Positions 9,184 through 18,909 of a stretch of DNA of 64,000 bases are shown one piece after another. The stretch is from CAZKRU01 sp964555235 (GTDB taxonomy: Bacteria; Verrucomicrobiota; Verrucomicrobiia; Methylacidiphilales; CAMAQI01): contig CAZKRU010000008.1 in the NCBI GenBank assembly GCA_964555235.1, positions 1 through 64,000 of the forward strand, in the 5' to 3' direction. The translations under genes were made by a program, and so were the position numbers. Positions within the stretch are counted from its first letter, which is position 1. Each line of letters opens with the position of its first letter. The notes beneath the pieces were generated by a model that had not been told where the DNA came from, did not search any database, and saw only the letters and a program-made list of their open reading frames with translations.

Positions 9184-10629
9184 ATGCCAGTCAAGAAAGA
9201 ATCCGAACTTTCCCCCAAAAACCGTGATTTCTTCAAACGCGCAAAAACCGGGTTTGACGCAAGAAACTATGATGGCGCCATCGGCTATCTCCCGATGATT
9301 TTGAAAGAAGAACCCCTCTTTCTCGAAGGACGTCGCATGCTTCGTGCGGCTCAAATTCAGAAATGCAAAGCGCAGGGAGCCAGTTTCAATCGTCAGATGG
9401 CATCGATGAAGGCCTCTGCGGCGATTGCGATGAAGGTTGGAATTGCCAAGAAGAATCCGATGGAGGCTTTTGTTGCTGCGGAAGAAGCGCTGGCCATTGA
9501 CCCATTCAATAATAAAGCGAATGAAATGATTGCGGAGGCAGCCCTCACGCTTCAAGTACCGGAAATTGCGGCCTTTGCCTACGAGACGATTCGGGAAGGA
9601 GATCCGACCAATAAGGAAATTCTTCACCGACTGGCCAAACTTTATTTGGAAATGAAGGAGCCGGCAAAGGCTCAGAATGTCTACACGCGCATCATTGAAA
9701 TCGACCCTTCCGATTCCGACGCAATTTCCGGCGAAAAGAACGCCAGCGCCGCCCAAGCCTCTCAATCCGGCGGGTGGGACAAAGCCAAGGATTATAAAGA
9801 CGTCCTGAAAGATAAAGGTCAGGCCGGAAACCTGGAACAGGAATCCAAGTCGGTCAAATCCGAAGAAGTCATCGCCCAACAAATTCAAGCGCTTTACGAA
9901 AAAAGTCAGAAGGAACCGGCCAATGTTCTTCATCCGAAAAAAATCGGAGAACTTTACGCTCAAGCCAACGATCTCGAAAACGCCATCTCCTGGTATCATC
10001 ATGCCTACGAAATGGGAGGGAGTTCCGATGCCGCCATTGAAAAAATCATTGGCGATCTGACCCTCAAACAATGGGATGTTTGCATCCAACAGGCTCAGGA
10101 AGCCTTGGAGACCGTTCGTTCCCGTCCTGATCTGGCAGAGCAACTTCCGACCTACGAGCAACAATTGATCGACTTGGAAAAACAGAAATCCGATTACCTC
10201 CTCGGCGCGGCCAAGAAGCGCGTGGAACGTTATCCGAATGATAATCAGTTCCACTTCGAGTTGGGAGAAGCCTATTTCAATGCGGGCCAGTACAAGGAAG
10301 CGCTTCAGGAACTTCAGCTCGGAGCCAAGCAACCGAGCGTCCGTCAAAAAGCGCTGAATCTCATCGGTATGTGCCATTGGAAACGGAAGATGTTGGATAT
10401 GGCGAAGAAGACCTTCTCTTCCGCCGCGTCCGAAATTCCGGGAATGGACGATGTCAAAAAGGAGATCATCTACAATCTCGCCAAGGTCTGCGAAGAGATG
10501 AAGCTCAAGCAAGAGGCCACGGATTACTACAAACAAATTTACGAGTTCGACATGAGTTACAAGGATGTCTCTGACAAGGTCGAAGCCTCGTATAACGAAC
10601 CGACGGACGAATCAGCCCCCCCGGCCTGA
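9184..10629 (+). CDS. TPR-repeat protein
   Basis: The 481-residue protein is made mostly of tetratricopeptide helices: AAEEALAIDPFNNKANEMIA, LAKLYLEMKEPAKAQNVYTR, FHFELGEAYFNAGQYKEALQ and YNLAKVCEEMKLKQEATDYY. It is rich in Lys and Glu with no signal peptide or membrane segment, so it is probably cytoplasmic and mediates protein contacts. The partner is unknown. The PIG-L gene starts 16 bp downstream, so both are probably in one transcript. A long antisense frame over the same region is a codon-bias artefact. Confidence 0.88.
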   Translation: MPVKKESELSPKNRDFFKRAKTGFDARNYDGAIGYLPMILKEEPLFLEGRRMLRAAQIQKCKAQGASFNRQMASMKASAAIAMKVGIAKKNPMEAFVAAEEALAIDPFNNKANEMIAEAALTLQVPEIAAFAYETIREGDPTNKEILHRLAKLYLEMKEPAKAQNVYTRIIEIDPSDSDAISGEKNASAAQASQSGGWDKAKDYKDVLKDKGQAGNLEQESKSVKSEEVIAQQIQALYEKSQKEPANVLHPKKIGELYAQANDLENAISWYHHAYEMGGSSDAAIEKIIGDLTLKQWDVCIQQAQEALETVRSRPDLAEQLPTYEQQLIDLEKQKSDYLLGAAKKRVERYPNDNQFHFELGEAYFNAGQYKEALQELQLGAKQPSVRQKALNLIGMCHWKRKMLDMAKKTFSSAASEIPGMDDVKKEIIYNLAKVCEEMKLKQEATDYYKQIYEFDMSYKDVSDKVEASYNEPTDESAPPA

Positions 10630-10645
10630 TTTCCCATTGGCCTCC

Positions 10646-11503
10646 ATGGACCTCTGCGGCGTTCGATTTGAGATCGTGGTTCCGGACGGACTTTCCGAAG
10701 AAGCCGCACTGCAACGAACCACTCACCTCGGTATCGGTGCCCATGCGGATGATCTCGAATTCATGTCCCTTCACGGAATTCTTGAGTGTTACGAAAAACC
10801 GGATCAATGGTTCACCGGTATCACCGTGACCAACGGAAGCGGGAGCGTCCGATCCGGAGTCACTTCCGGTACTTCCGATAAAGAACTCGTTGCCATCCGA
10901 TGGAAAGAACAGGTCGAAGCGGCTCGAATTGGAAAATACGGAGCCATTCTCGGTCTTCCCTATTCAAGCGCGGATCTTCGCGTCATGGATCAAACCCAAT
11001 GGCTCGATCTTTTGGAAGCGTTGATTAAAAAAACACGTCCCAAAATTCTCTACACTCACAATCCCGCAGACAAACATGATACTCACGTCTCCGTCGTCGT
11101 TCCACTCTTGCAGCGACTCCAACGGCTTCCCAAAGAATTTCATCCTGAAAAAATCTATGGATGCGAGGGCTGGCGCGGATTGGATTGGTTGATGGATTCT
11201 GAAAAACAAATCTTCGATATCAGTGCCCGCCCGGATTTAGGAAAAGCACTCGGCGCCGTCTTCCGCTCTCAAATTGATTCAGGAAAACAGTATGACTTGG
11301 CCGTTCACGGACGCCGCCTCATGAATGCCACGTTCCTCTCTCCCCATCACACCGATCCCGCAAAACTAGTTGAACTCGCCATGGACTTGACTCCCCTTCT
11401 CGAAAAACCGGAACTCGATCCCGTTCGTTTCGTTCAAGATCACATTCTCCGCTTTGAAAAGGACGTCATGCAGCGCATGCAACGTTATCTCCGGGATTTT
11501 TAG
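10646..11503 (+). CDS. PIG-L/LmbE-family deacetylase
   Basis: Members are zinc enzymes that remove acetyl groups from N-acetylglucosamine-type sugars, as in MshB, BshB and PIG-L. The zinc motif AHADDLEF is at about 32-39 (His33, Asp35, Asp36), and the later histidine cluster HNPADKHDTH supplies more ligands. I use the ATG at 10646 (MDLCGVRFEIVV); an earlier in-frame ATG lies inside the TPR gene. The product has 285 residues, normal for the family. There is no signal peptide. No bacillithiol or mycothiol partner genes are nearby, so the substrate is unknown. Confidence 0.88.
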   Translation: MDLCGVRFEIVVPDGLSEEAALQRTTHLGIGAHADDLEFMSLHGILECYEKPDQWFTGITVTNGSGSVRSGVTSGTSDKELVAIRWKEQVEAARIGKYGAILGLPYSSADLRVMDQTQWLDLLEALIKKTRPKILYTHNPADKHDTHVSVVVPLLQRLQRLPKEFHPEKIYGCEGWRGLDWLMDSEKQIFDISARPDLGKALGAVFRSQIDSGKQYDLAVHGRRLMNATFLSPHHTDPAKLVELAMDLTPLLEKPELDPVRFVQDHILRFEKDVMQRMQRYLRDF

Positions 11504-11524
11504 ACAATCCCTTTTGTTTCACTT

Positions 11525-11598
11525 GGTAGGGACGCCTCTCCGCAGGCGTCCGAGTAGTCCGAGTTTATGAACGGACACCTCGGAGAGGCGTCCCTACC
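11525..11598. repeat. Inverted repeat, GGTAGGG palindrome family (copy 4)
   Basis: Left arm GGTAGGGACGCCTCTCCGCA then GGCGTCCG; right arm is the reverse complement of GGTAGGGACGCCTCTCCGAG. The arms are about 27 bp, separated by about 20 bp, between the PIG-L gene and the oxidoreductase gene. Confidence 0.88.
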
Positions 11599-11650
11599 AC
11601 TTATCGGCTTTTCGCTTGCACTTCACGCTCGACTCCATAGAAAATCTTTC

Positions 11651-12685
11651 ATGCCTTCCTACTCTTCCCCCGCTCAAATTAAAGTCGGAGTCATCGGTTA
11701 CGGTGGCGCTTTTAACATGGGCCAAGCTCACCTGAACGAAATGAAACTCGCGGGAATGACTCCCGTCGCGGTTGCTGAAATCGATCCGAAGCGTCTCGCT
11801 CAGGCGCCCATTGATTTTCCAGGAATCCAAACCTACCGCTCTCACCTCGAGATGCTCAAAAAATCCGATGTCAATTTAATCACCATCATCACTCCCCACA
11901 ACACCCACGCCCCGCTCGCGCTCGATTGCCTCCGCGCCGGAAAGCATGTTCTCGCCGAAAAGCCATTCGCCATCACCACTGCGGAGTGTGATGCAATGAT
12001 TCGGGAAGCCAAAAAGCGGAAACTCGTCCTTTCCACCTATCACAATCGCCATTGGGATGGCTGCATTCTCAAAGCCCTTGAACTCATCAAAAAAGAAAAG
12101 CGGATCGGCGAAATCATTCGAATCGAAGCGCGCATGGGATCCCGGGGAAAACCGAATGACTGGTGGCGCACCAGCCGGACAATCTCCGGAGGCATTCTCT
12201 ACGATTGGGGCGTTCACCTTCTTGAATACAGCCTCCAGCTCATCGATTCCAAAGTCGTCGAAGTCTCCGGTTTCGCCAAAGAAGGTTACTGGGCCAATCA
12301 GACAGTCTGGAAAAAGGATACCAACGAAGATGAGGCAACACTCACGGCGCGTTTCGCCAACGGGAAATGGTTAACCCTCCGCATGACTCAGATGGATTCC
12401 AATCCGAAACCAGGATTTCTTGAAATTACCGGAACCGAGGGAAGCTATCTCGTTCATTGGGGCGAGTACGAAATCATCCGCAAAGAGGGAAACGTTCTCA
12501 CCACCGAAACCGGAAAGCATCCGAAAAATGAAGGGGCAAAACTTTACCAAAACATTGCCGACCACATGACCAAGGGAACCAAGCTCATCATCACAGGAGA
12601 ATGGGCCCGCCGTCCGATTGAAATCATTGAGCTTGGAATGAAAAGCGCCAAGCAAAACAAAGCCCTCAAACCCAAATACGGCTGA
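11651..12685 (+). CDS. Gfo/Idh/MocA-family NAD(P)-dependent oxidoreductase
   Basis: The 344-residue product has a Rossmann domain with VGVIGYGGAF at about 12-21 and the family's catalytic EKP at 103-105 (GKHVLAEKPFAIT), followed by the alpha/beta C-terminal substrate domain. Enzymes of this family oxidise or reduce sugars and inositols; the exact substrate cannot be read from the sequence. The start at 11651 avoids the repeat upstream. It converges with the LacI gene, whose stop is only 4 bp away. Confidence 0.9.
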   Translation: MPSYSSPAQIKVGVIGYGGAFNMGQAHLNEMKLAGMTPVAVAEIDPKRLAQAPIDFPGIQTYRSHLEMLKKSDVNLITIITPHNTHAPLALDCLRAGKHVLAEKPFAITTAECDAMIREAKKRKLVLSTYHNRHWDGCILKALELIKKEKRIGEIIRIEARMGSRGKPNDWWRTSRTISGGILYDWGVHLLEYSLQLIDSKVVEVSGFAKEGYWANQTVWKKDTNEDEATLTARFANGKWLTLRMTQMDSNPKPGFLEITGTEGSYLVHWGEYEIIRKEGNVLTTETGKHPKNEGAKLYQNIADHMTKGTKLIITGEWARRPIEIIELGMKSAKQNKALKPKYG

Positions 12686-12689
12686 ACGA

Positions 12690-13736
12690 TCACGCGACGG
12701 GCGCAGGACCGGTTGATTCTCCCAGAATGAGTTGTGGCTCCACCTCTTGAGCGATCCCCTGTTTCCGTCGAGCACTTGCCTTCATCTGTCCCAAAAGAAG
12801 ATCCCCTGCGAGATTAATAAGCGCGACCGGATTCTGTTCAATCGTCGTCAATGTCGGATGGAGTTCCCGAGCCAGATCCAAATTATCAAAACCGGTGACT
12901 GAAATATCCCGGGGGATATTCAACCCCGCCTCTTTCAGCGCCTGAACCGCTCCAAGGGCAACCCGATCATCAATCGCGATCAACGCCGTCGGTCGCTCCG
13001 GAAAACTTAACACCTTTGCCGCCATCGCACGACCCTCCTGAATCGCCTGATCTGCTAATGGAGCGGTGCCGACTGGAATAAATATTGTCCGAGGATCCAA
13101 CCCACGCTCTCGTGCCACTTCGATAAGTCCCGGCCACCTCCATGGATCCTCCGGCACAATTCCCAAAAGCGCAAAACGCCGGTGCCCCAAACTCAAAAGA
13201 TGTTCCAGGAGCAGCTTCATGGCCAAATTTCGATTCAATGAGACGCTTGGAAGTTTCTGCGGATAATGCGGATCAATCATCACGCAAGGCATCCCCTTCA
13301 TCAAAGGCTCCACTTCCTTTCTCTTCAAACGGGAATAAATCAAAACCATCGCATCCACGCGAACTCGAAAAAAATCATTGATCACCCGAATTTCATTCTC
13401 AGGATCACGCACGCTAAATTCGAGAAGACTTCTTAACTGATGCTCCCTGAGAAATTCCTGCAAATGATTGATTTTACTGTTCAGAATCGCACTTCCCAAA
13501 CCGGCCACCGAGACTCCAATCAAACCAGTCTTCCGCCCCCGCAAACCTCTCGCCATCGGATTGGGGCGAAACCCCAATTCGTTCATCGCCTTGAGAATAC
13601 GATCACGCGTTTTCGCCTTCACTTCGGGATGGCCATTGATGGCGCGCGAAACCGTCCAAGCTGATAATCCCAAATGATTGGCAAAATGAGCAATCGACGA
13701 AAGTGATTTTTTATTGGAAGCGAGGTTTTTATTCAT
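12690..13736 (-). CDS. LacI-family transcriptional regulator
   Basis: The 348-residue protein has a LacI helix-turn-helix at about 12-33 (GLSAWTVSRAINGHPEVKAK), a hinge helix at 58-67 (PNPMARGLRG) with the leucine that inserts at a central CpG, and a periplasmic-binding-like effector domain (TALIAIDDRVALGAVQALKE, SVTGFDNLDLARELHPTLTT). It follows the aldo/keto reductase by 31 bp on the same strand. The CG-centred palindromes at 17518, 20083 and 21072 are the kind of operator this family binds, so it is a candidate regulator of the neighbouring polysaccharide genes; the link is inference. No such site lies in front of its own operon. Confidence 0.93.
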   Translation of the reverse strand: MNKNLASNKKSLSSIAHFANHLGLSAWTVSRAINGHPEVKAKTRDRILKAMNELGFRPNPMARGLRGRKTGLIGVSVAGLGSAILNSKINHLQEFLREHQLRSLLEFSVRDPENEIRVINDFFRVRVDAMVLIYSRLKRKEVEPLMKGMPCVMIDPHYPQKLPSVSLNRNLAMKLLLEHLLSLGHRRFALLGIVPEDPWRWPGLIEVARERGLDPRTIFIPVGTAPLADQAIQEGRAMAAKVLSFPERPTALIAIDDRVALGAVQALKEAGLNIPRDISVTGFDNLDLARELHPTLTTIEQNPVALINLAGDLLLGQMKASARRKQGIAQEVEPQLILGESTGPAPVA

Positions 13737-13767
13737 GAAATCGACCGTCTCTCAGATTTTTCTGACC

Positions 13768-14760
13768 TTACCCCAAAATTTCGTCGATGCGTTTAAGTTC
13801 TTCCGCCGAAAAGGAGGAAACCTTTATACAATCAAGATTTTGTTGAAGCTGACTCACACTACTGGCACCAATCAGAACCGAGGTGATTTGTGGGATTCGC
13901 AAAATCCAGGCAAGCGCCATCTGCGCCAGACTTTGGCCTCGTTTATGAGCGAGGTCATGAAGACGAGTCACCTTGGTCAGAATTTCCGGTGTGATATGAT
14001 CTTTTTTAAGGAAAACACTTTTTCCACCCGCCCGAGAATCAGACGGAATCCCATTCAAATACCGATCCGTCAAAAGCCCTTGTGCCAAAGGTGAAAACGG
14101 GATACACCCGACATTCTCCTTTTCAAGAACAGGAATCAGATCCGGTTCAATCACCCGATGAAACATGTTGTACTTTGGCTGATGAATCAGCAGAGGCGTT
14201 CCAAGTGATTTTAAAATCGCTGCCGCTTTGAGCGTTTGCTCTCCGCTATAATTCGATATGCCGACATAAAGCGCTTTCCCCTGTCGAACCAGGTGATCCA
14301 ACGCCGCCATCGTCTCCTCGAGTGGAGTATCGGGATCGGGTCGGTGATGATAGAAAATATCAACATAGTCGAGCTTCATTCGCCGAAGACTCTGGTCGAG
14401 ACTGGAAACGAGGTATTTGCGGGAACCCCATTCCCCATAGGGACCGTTCCACATGTGATATCCCGCTTTGGTCGAGATCACCAGCTCATCCCGATAGGGC
14501 CTTAAGTCGGATTCCATGACTTGTCCGAAATTAATTTCAGCAGAACCGGGAGATGGGCCATAATTATTGGCGAGATCAAAGTGCGTCACTCCTGAATCAA
14601 ACGCAGACAAAATAATTTCCCGCTGACGCGCCAGGGGATCGGAATCTCCAAAATTCTGCCATAATCCAAGAGAGACCGGAGGGAGCTTCAATCCGCTGTT
14701 CCCACAGCGCCGATATGTCGCGATTTCGTATCGTTGAGGATTGGCAGAGTAAGATGACAT
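13768..14760 (-). CDS. Aldo/keto reductase (YghZ/Kv-beta type)
   Basis: The 330-residue NADPH-dependent reductase has the family tetrad: Asp62 and Tyr67 in FDLANNYG, Lys98 in VISTKAG and the His pair in YVDIFYHHRPDPDTP. The C-terminus SVLIGASSVSQLQQNLDCIK is the NADPH-binding part. The closest known relatives reduce glyceraldehyde-3-phosphate and other aldehydes; the sequence fits the YghZ group by YRRCGNSGLKLPPVSLGLW. It appears to be the first gene of an operon with the LacI regulator. Confidence 0.93.
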   Translation of the reverse strand: MSSYSANPQRYEIATYRRCGNSGLKLPPVSLGLWQNFGDSDPLARQREIILSAFDSGVTHFDLANNYGPSPGSAEINFGQVMESDLRPYRDELVISTKAGYHMWNGPYGEWGSRKYLVSSLDQSLRRMKLDYVDIFYHHRPDPDTPLEETMAALDHLVRQGKALYVGISNYSGEQTLKAAAILKSLGTPLLIHQPKYNMFHRVIEPDLIPVLEKENVGCIPFSPLAQGLLTDRYLNGIPSDSRAGGKSVFLKKDHITPEILTKVTRLHDLAHKRGQSLAQMALAWILRIPQITSVLIGASSVSQLQQNLDCIKVSSFSAEELKRIDEILG

Positions 14761-14847
14761 AGGTGTCAGTATGATTTCCGATTATTCAATTGATGTCATT
14801 TAAAATATTATTGAATTTGAGAGATCCCACCGAAGGGAATGCTCAAA

Positions 14848-15663
14848 CTATGGGGTACGCGCCACGGAGACATCATCCAATGTCAGTGCTCCGGTCGCCT
14901 CAGGAGCCACGCGAAAGACGATCGTGTCGAAACCCTTACAAATATTGGAACTGTCTTCACAGGCAAAAATAATATCGTTCATCTCAAACTTGATTGCCGC
15001 TTGATCCTCACCCGTGCGTTTGATTGTCAGGGTCCCTTTCACCGCAACACCACTCGTCAATTCAAATCCTCGCTCGCTTCCCGGCAGGATGGCAAACAAA
15101 CCTTTTTCGCCATTGAACAAGGTCGGATCTTCACCCACCCGTTTACGGATCGTCGTTCCACCCGCCGATGGACTTCCGACGTTGGTCCAGATCGAATATC
15201 CGGTCCACTTGTGATATCTCACGTCAGAGGTATATCCTTGGTTCACCACAGGATAGTCATTGGAATTAAATATCCCGAACCGCAAACCATTCTTGATCGC
15301 CGCTGGACTTGAAAGAGAAAGCTTGAAAGAGAGTACCATCGTCTCCCCTACATTTAAGACTTTGGCACCGTCCGAGAAACGGGCAAGTGTTTGCGCTTGG
15401 CCCGCCTTGGAGTCCGCCGTCAAAACCAGAGCCTTGCCTGAAACCTCCAGAGTCGTGGTCTTTTGATTCGCAACCGAGTTGGCAATCTTTTGCCAAGCGG
15501 CATGATCCGGCAGACGTTGTTCCGTATATTCCCCATCATCAAACGTATTGTTCAGCAAAACCTCACCCTGTGTGAAACTTAACGTGAAAAATAATGCAAA
15601 AATCGATCGCCAGACAAATACTCCATTCCACGGCAAAGTTTTCTTCAGAAGAGGTGCTTTCAT
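14848..15663 (-). CDS. Secreted protein of unknown function, jelly-roll-like
   Basis: The 271-residue product has an N-terminal signal peptide (VFVWRSIFALFFTLSFTQGE) and then a beta-rich region with LLNNTFDDGEYTEQ and a C-terminal FRVAPEATGALTLDDVSVAR. This layout is common in laminin-G or carbohydrate-binding jelly-roll domains of Verrucomicrobiota exoproteins. No catalytic residues are evident. AAGGA lies about 12 bp before the ATG. It follows the GH28-like gene by about 90 bp and probably shares its transcript, so a role in binding or processing the same polysaccharide is likely but inferred. Confidence 0.75.
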   Translation of the reverse strand: MKAPLLKKTLPWNGVFVWRSIFALFFTLSFTQGEVLLNNTFDDGEYTEQRLPDHAAWQKIANSVANQKTTTLEVSGKALVLTADSKAGQAQTLARFSDGAKVLNVGETMVLSFKLSLSSPAAIKNGLRFGIFNSNDYPVVNQGYTSDVRYHKWTGYSIWTNVGSPSAGGTTIRKRVGEDPTLFNGEKGLFAILPGSERGFELTSGVAVKGTLTIKRTGEDQAAIKFEMNDIIFACEDSSNICKGFDTIVFRVAPEATGALTLDDVSVARTP

Positions 15664-15752
15664 TATTTTTGTTTCCTTTTTTATTTCTGATTCAGAGAGC
15701 GAGCAATCTTATCCGTTCCACCATAAAAAGCCACGGTCAAAATCAACATCCC

Positions 15753-17381
15753 TCATTTCACTACAATGTTTTCTGAAAAATCACCCAGCTTCATCGGAAT
15801 GTCTCCGATTTTTTTCACCTGTACCCCACCGATGACAATGTTTTCAAATGTCACCCCTGAGATCTGAGATCCGGCACTCAACCCCTCGATGCTTGATTCC
15901 TGTTTCGCGGGCTGCAAGGCGAAGAAATCCTTGATCAAAACATTGGTAATGGAGCCAGGCGCTCCTCCTCGACCCTTGCGCGCTTTCAACAAAAAGAATC
16001 TTTCATTGCGATCCCCACCAATATATTCCGCACGATTATTAATTGCCTTGATGTTGTAGATCTTTCCTCCGTCTTCACTCTGCAGCGCCACGGCTCGGTC
16101 CGCTCGCACAATGTCATTATTTTCGAAGAGGATATCGTACATATCCTCATGGGTCTCCGTTCCGACTCGAATGGCGCATTTATGGCACCAGAGAACATTG
16201 TTTTTAGCCACCACATCGAAACAAGGACGCTTCAGATTCATGTAATACGTCACCTTGGTACTAATGGTATCGTCTCCGGTGTAGATAAACGAGTCTTCAA
16301 TGACGACATGCTGTGATGCATCAATGTCGACCCCATCGGTATTACTCACTAAAAAGCTATCAATCTTCTCACTCGCTCCAGGAGTGACCCGCACATCGTT
16401 GATTAACTTGAAATTCCGATAGGTAATGCTTTCTGATTGCAACATGTGCAAAGACCAGCGTGATGAGTTTCGAAAATAAATCCCATCAACCAGAATATCC
16501 GAGCTTTCCACGGATCTCATCAGTTTGATATTCGCTTTCGCGTTTTTCGTGCGAACTTCCAATCCATTTCCATCAATCACTCCTCGACCGGTGACTTTCA
16601 CATTCTTCGCCTTACCAAGAAAAATAAACGAGGAGTCCTTCGGATTGCTTCCTTGAAGCGGATAAAGCTCTGGAACAAAATCCGGGATTGCCTTGATCAA
16701 AGCCCCATTTTGCAAGTAGAGATGGACGTTGCTCTTCAGTTTCAACTGACCGACAAAATACTGACCATTGGGCACATACAAAACCCCTCCGGATCCACCG
16801 TTTTTTGCAGAGGTTTCATCAATCGCTTTTTGAAATTCCGCTGTTACAGGTGCATCGGGATTGTGAGGTGCTGGCATGTAACTCGCCAAATTGGTTACCG
16901 CAGAATCACCAATCGTCGGAGCTCCGACTTCCGGAGAATCCGCAAAGATAAAAAGCTTCTCTTGTTTGTTCAGCGTCAGGATCAAGCTCCGGGGTTGAGT
17001 CAGTGAAAAGGTCCAGCTATCGTCTTTTTTGACAGCAGCAATCTTGAAACTAAGAGGACTGATCGCACAGTCAGTGATCGGCTGGCTCGCCTTGATGACA
17101 ACCTCCACCTTTCCCGTAAGGATAAAGCGCGCGTAACTGACGTCTCCAAAAGACTCAACGCCGATGGGCTGACCGTTGATCGAGATCGTGTAGTTCGTAC
17201 TCGCAACTGCGCCGGGAGTTTTTTCGTAAGGAATCCACTCCGCCGCAACACTGTTTGAAAGCAGTACAAACCATAGTAAAATTGAAAACTTCAAAATCCC
17301 CCCCCATGATTTTGAGCAAACTAACGCGGAATATCCCCGCATGGAAATAAGACGAACATTAATACTGGTGGTGTTTTTCAT
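15753..17381 (-). CDS. Secreted GH28-like (polygalacturonase-type) beta-helix enzyme
   Basis: The protein, about 542 residues, has a signal peptide ending near SNSVAAE, a beta-sandwich N-terminal domain, and a right-handed beta-helix. The helix carries SNTDGVDIDASQHVVIEDSF (NTDG at about 347) and YTGDDTIS (GDD at about 369), matching two of the four GH28 catalytic motifs. The usual GHG motif is replaced by CHKCAIRVGT, so the enzyme is a divergent GH28 or GH49 relative, and its substrate is uncertain (pectin-like or another acidic polymer). Three ATG starts are possible (17402, 17381, 17342) plus an upstream TTG; none has a clear ribosome-binding site. The operator at 17518-17533 lies about 140 bp upstream. 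Confidence 0.82.
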   Translation of the reverse strand: MKNTTSINVRLISMRGYSALVCSKSWGGILKFSILLWFVLLSNSVAAEWIPYEKTPGAVASTNYTISINGQPIGVESFGDVSYARFILTGKVEVVIKASQPITDCAISPLSFKIAAVKKDDSWTFSLTQPRSLILTLNKQEKLFIFADSPEVGAPTIGDSAVTNLASYMPAPHNPDAPVTAEFQKAIDETSAKNGGSGGVLYVPNGQYFVGQLKLKSNVHLYLQNGALIKAIPDFVPELYPLQGSNPKDSSFIFLGKAKNVKVTGRGVIDGNGLEVRTKNAKANIKLMRSVESSDILVDGIYFRNSSRWSLHMLQSESITYRNFKLINDVRVTPGASEKIDSFLVSNTDGVDIDASQHVVIEDSFIYTGDDTISTKVTYYMNLKRPCFDVVAKNNVLWCHKCAIRVGTETHEDMYDILFENNDIVRADRAVALQSEDGGKIYNIKAINNRAEYIGGDRNERFFLLKARKGRGGAPGSITNVLIKDFFALQPAKQESSIEGLSAGSQISGVTFENIVIGGVQVKKIGDIPMKLGDFSENIVVK

Positions 17382-17517
17382 AAAATAAGAGCCCAAGTTC
17401 ATGGAAGGATTTGTTAAATTTTTATTTTCCGGCAATCATCTCTGTCGAAAAGCTGGTGATTTTTCCCGACGCAGGATGCGGCACCGGACGGGGAGGAATT
17501 TTGAGTTTTCATAAATT

Positions 17518-17533
17518 TCTAATACGTATTTGA
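17518..17533. promoter_or_regulatory. Candidate LacI-type operator, site 1 (GH28-like gene)
   Basis: TCTAATACGTATTTGA is a palindrome around a central CG with one mismatched pair. The same core is found at 20083-20104 and 21072-21089. It lies in the region upstream of the GH28-like gene. Confidence 0.6.
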
Positions 17534-17607
17534 TTTTACCATCAAAGGCGTTTTTTGCAAGTAAAGATATTCAGGAGATTACAAAGCCCTATGTCCAAGC
17601 GACTTTC

Positions 17608-18906
17608 TCAAGGCTTTGACGGTGGAGAATCCGTTGTCGGAGCCGTTTTGATCTCAATCTTGTAGACATTCCTTTCCCCACTCCAACTCCCTTTTCCCGC
17701 ACACCCTAAAACCATCCCTTGAATCGTACTCTCCGTGATTTTGGCGATTCCAGAAATTTCCCAACTCGGCCCTTCCACCAAAAGTCGATTCGCCACAAAA
17801 CTAACGTTTTCACTCAGGGTAATCTTCCCTTTATCTGGAGAGGTGATTTTTACGTCATCAAACTCCAAGCGTGTCGCTTGCGCATTACGCGTCAAAATCG
17901 GAATCGCCTCGCCGGTTGCCATAATCACCGATTGCTGAAATTTCGTCACGGTCGAGTGCCCCGCAAGAAATTCGAACGCCAGATTCCCTTCCAAATGGGC
18001 GTTTCGAATCTCCGTCTTCGCCAGGTTTCCCATTCCAAAGCCGGTGGAATTTCGACTAGCCCAATAACCGTCGACGACCGATTCACACGCTTCGTGAGGA
18101 CTAAACCCATCGTCTCCACACTCATAAGCAGCAATATTTTCGAAACGAACCTCACTACATCCATCGTGAAGATTATACCCGTCATTCAAAACATGGGTTA
18201 CCACCAGATTTCGAATGATCAAATGCGCGTTTTTGGTGCCACGAATGGCAACTCCATTCTGCCGATAGGGAATTTCAATGTTTGCCTCCGAGATCCCTCC
18301 GGCGACCCGAACAAAAAATCGAGAGGAGGCCGCGTCGTAAGTCCATTCGCCCGACCGAAGTTCCTCCGGCCTCTTGAACGGAGCCTTCCTCCCCTTACTG
18401 GTTCTTCCCATATGTTGAATTTGCTGGTTGAAGAGAAAATAGATTCGATCCAAGTTTGCAGCAACCCCTCCCCCCGTACTCAACATTTTTGAAAGTTTAT
18501 CACTACTAAACAACCCATCCCCTTGAGCGATCCACTCCTCAGGATTCAACGGCTCACACCCCGTCAAGGTTGCTCCATGTCCATCAATGATGATGGGCCT
18601 ACCCGTATCCCCCGAGAGATCCCGAATGGTCAAAGTTTCGTGATAAGGTGTCGTATTTGAAGCCAGGTTCAGCCGGTCTCCTGCCGCCAGCAATGAAACC
18701 GCTTTCGCCAGAGTCTTGACCGGACCAACCCCCTTTTCACCGAGAAGCGCCGATCGCCCATCCGCAAGATCATCTCCCCGCTCATTGTCGACGTAAAAAT
18801 CACGCCCCGAAATCTTAAACTCGACCTCACCTCGAATCATCAGTGGCAGTAAGATTCCAACCCACATCGACAAGTATACCCCTCTGAGGATCGAATTCGT
18901 GCTCAC
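17608..18906 (-). CDS. Secreted right-handed beta-helix protein, paralogue of the next gene
   Basis: The 432-residue product starts at a GTG only 3 bp after the preceding stop codon, so it is in the same operon as the gene at 18910. It has a signal peptide (YLSMWVGILLPLMIRGE) and a pectate-lyase-like parallel beta-helix (AHLIIRNLVVTHVLNDGYNL, VRFENIAAYECGDDGFSPHE, SVVDGYWASRNSTGFGMGNL). It shares an N-terminal block with the upstream gene (the 'fiveish DUF1565-like' pattern DRLNLASNTTPYHETLTIRD and PIIIDGHGATLTGCEPL). Such helices bind or cleave polysaccharides outside the cell; no definite catalytic triad can be assigned. Confidence 0.8.
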   Translation of the reverse strand: MSTNSILRGVYLSMWVGILLPLMIRGEVEFKISGRDFYVDNERGDDLADGRSALLGEKGVGPVKTLAKAVSLLAAGDRLNLASNTTPYHETLTIRDLSGDTGRPIIIDGHGATLTGCEPLNPEEWIAQGDGLFSSDKLSKMLSTGGGVAANLDRIYFLFNQQIQHMGRTSKGRKAPFKRPEELRSGEWTYDAASSRFFVRVAGGISEANIEIPYRQNGVAIRGTKNAHLIIRNLVVTHVLNDGYNLHDGCSEVRFENIAAYECGDDGFSPHEACESVVDGYWASRNSTGFGMGNLAKTEIRNAHLEGNLAFEFLAGHSTVTKFQQSVIMATGEAIPILTRNAQATRLEFDDVKITSPDKGKITLSENVSFVANRLLVEGPSWEISGIAKITESTIQGMVLGCAGKGSWSGERNVYKIEIKTAPTTDSPPSKP

Positions 18907-18909
18907 CTC

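Noticed and set aside
9175..10536. Long minus-strand open frame (453 codons) over the TPR gene
   Set aside because: It is the mirror of a real, high-quality coding frame; its hydrophobic Phe/Leu-rich translation reflects the Glu/Lys codons of the TPR protein and it has no domain.
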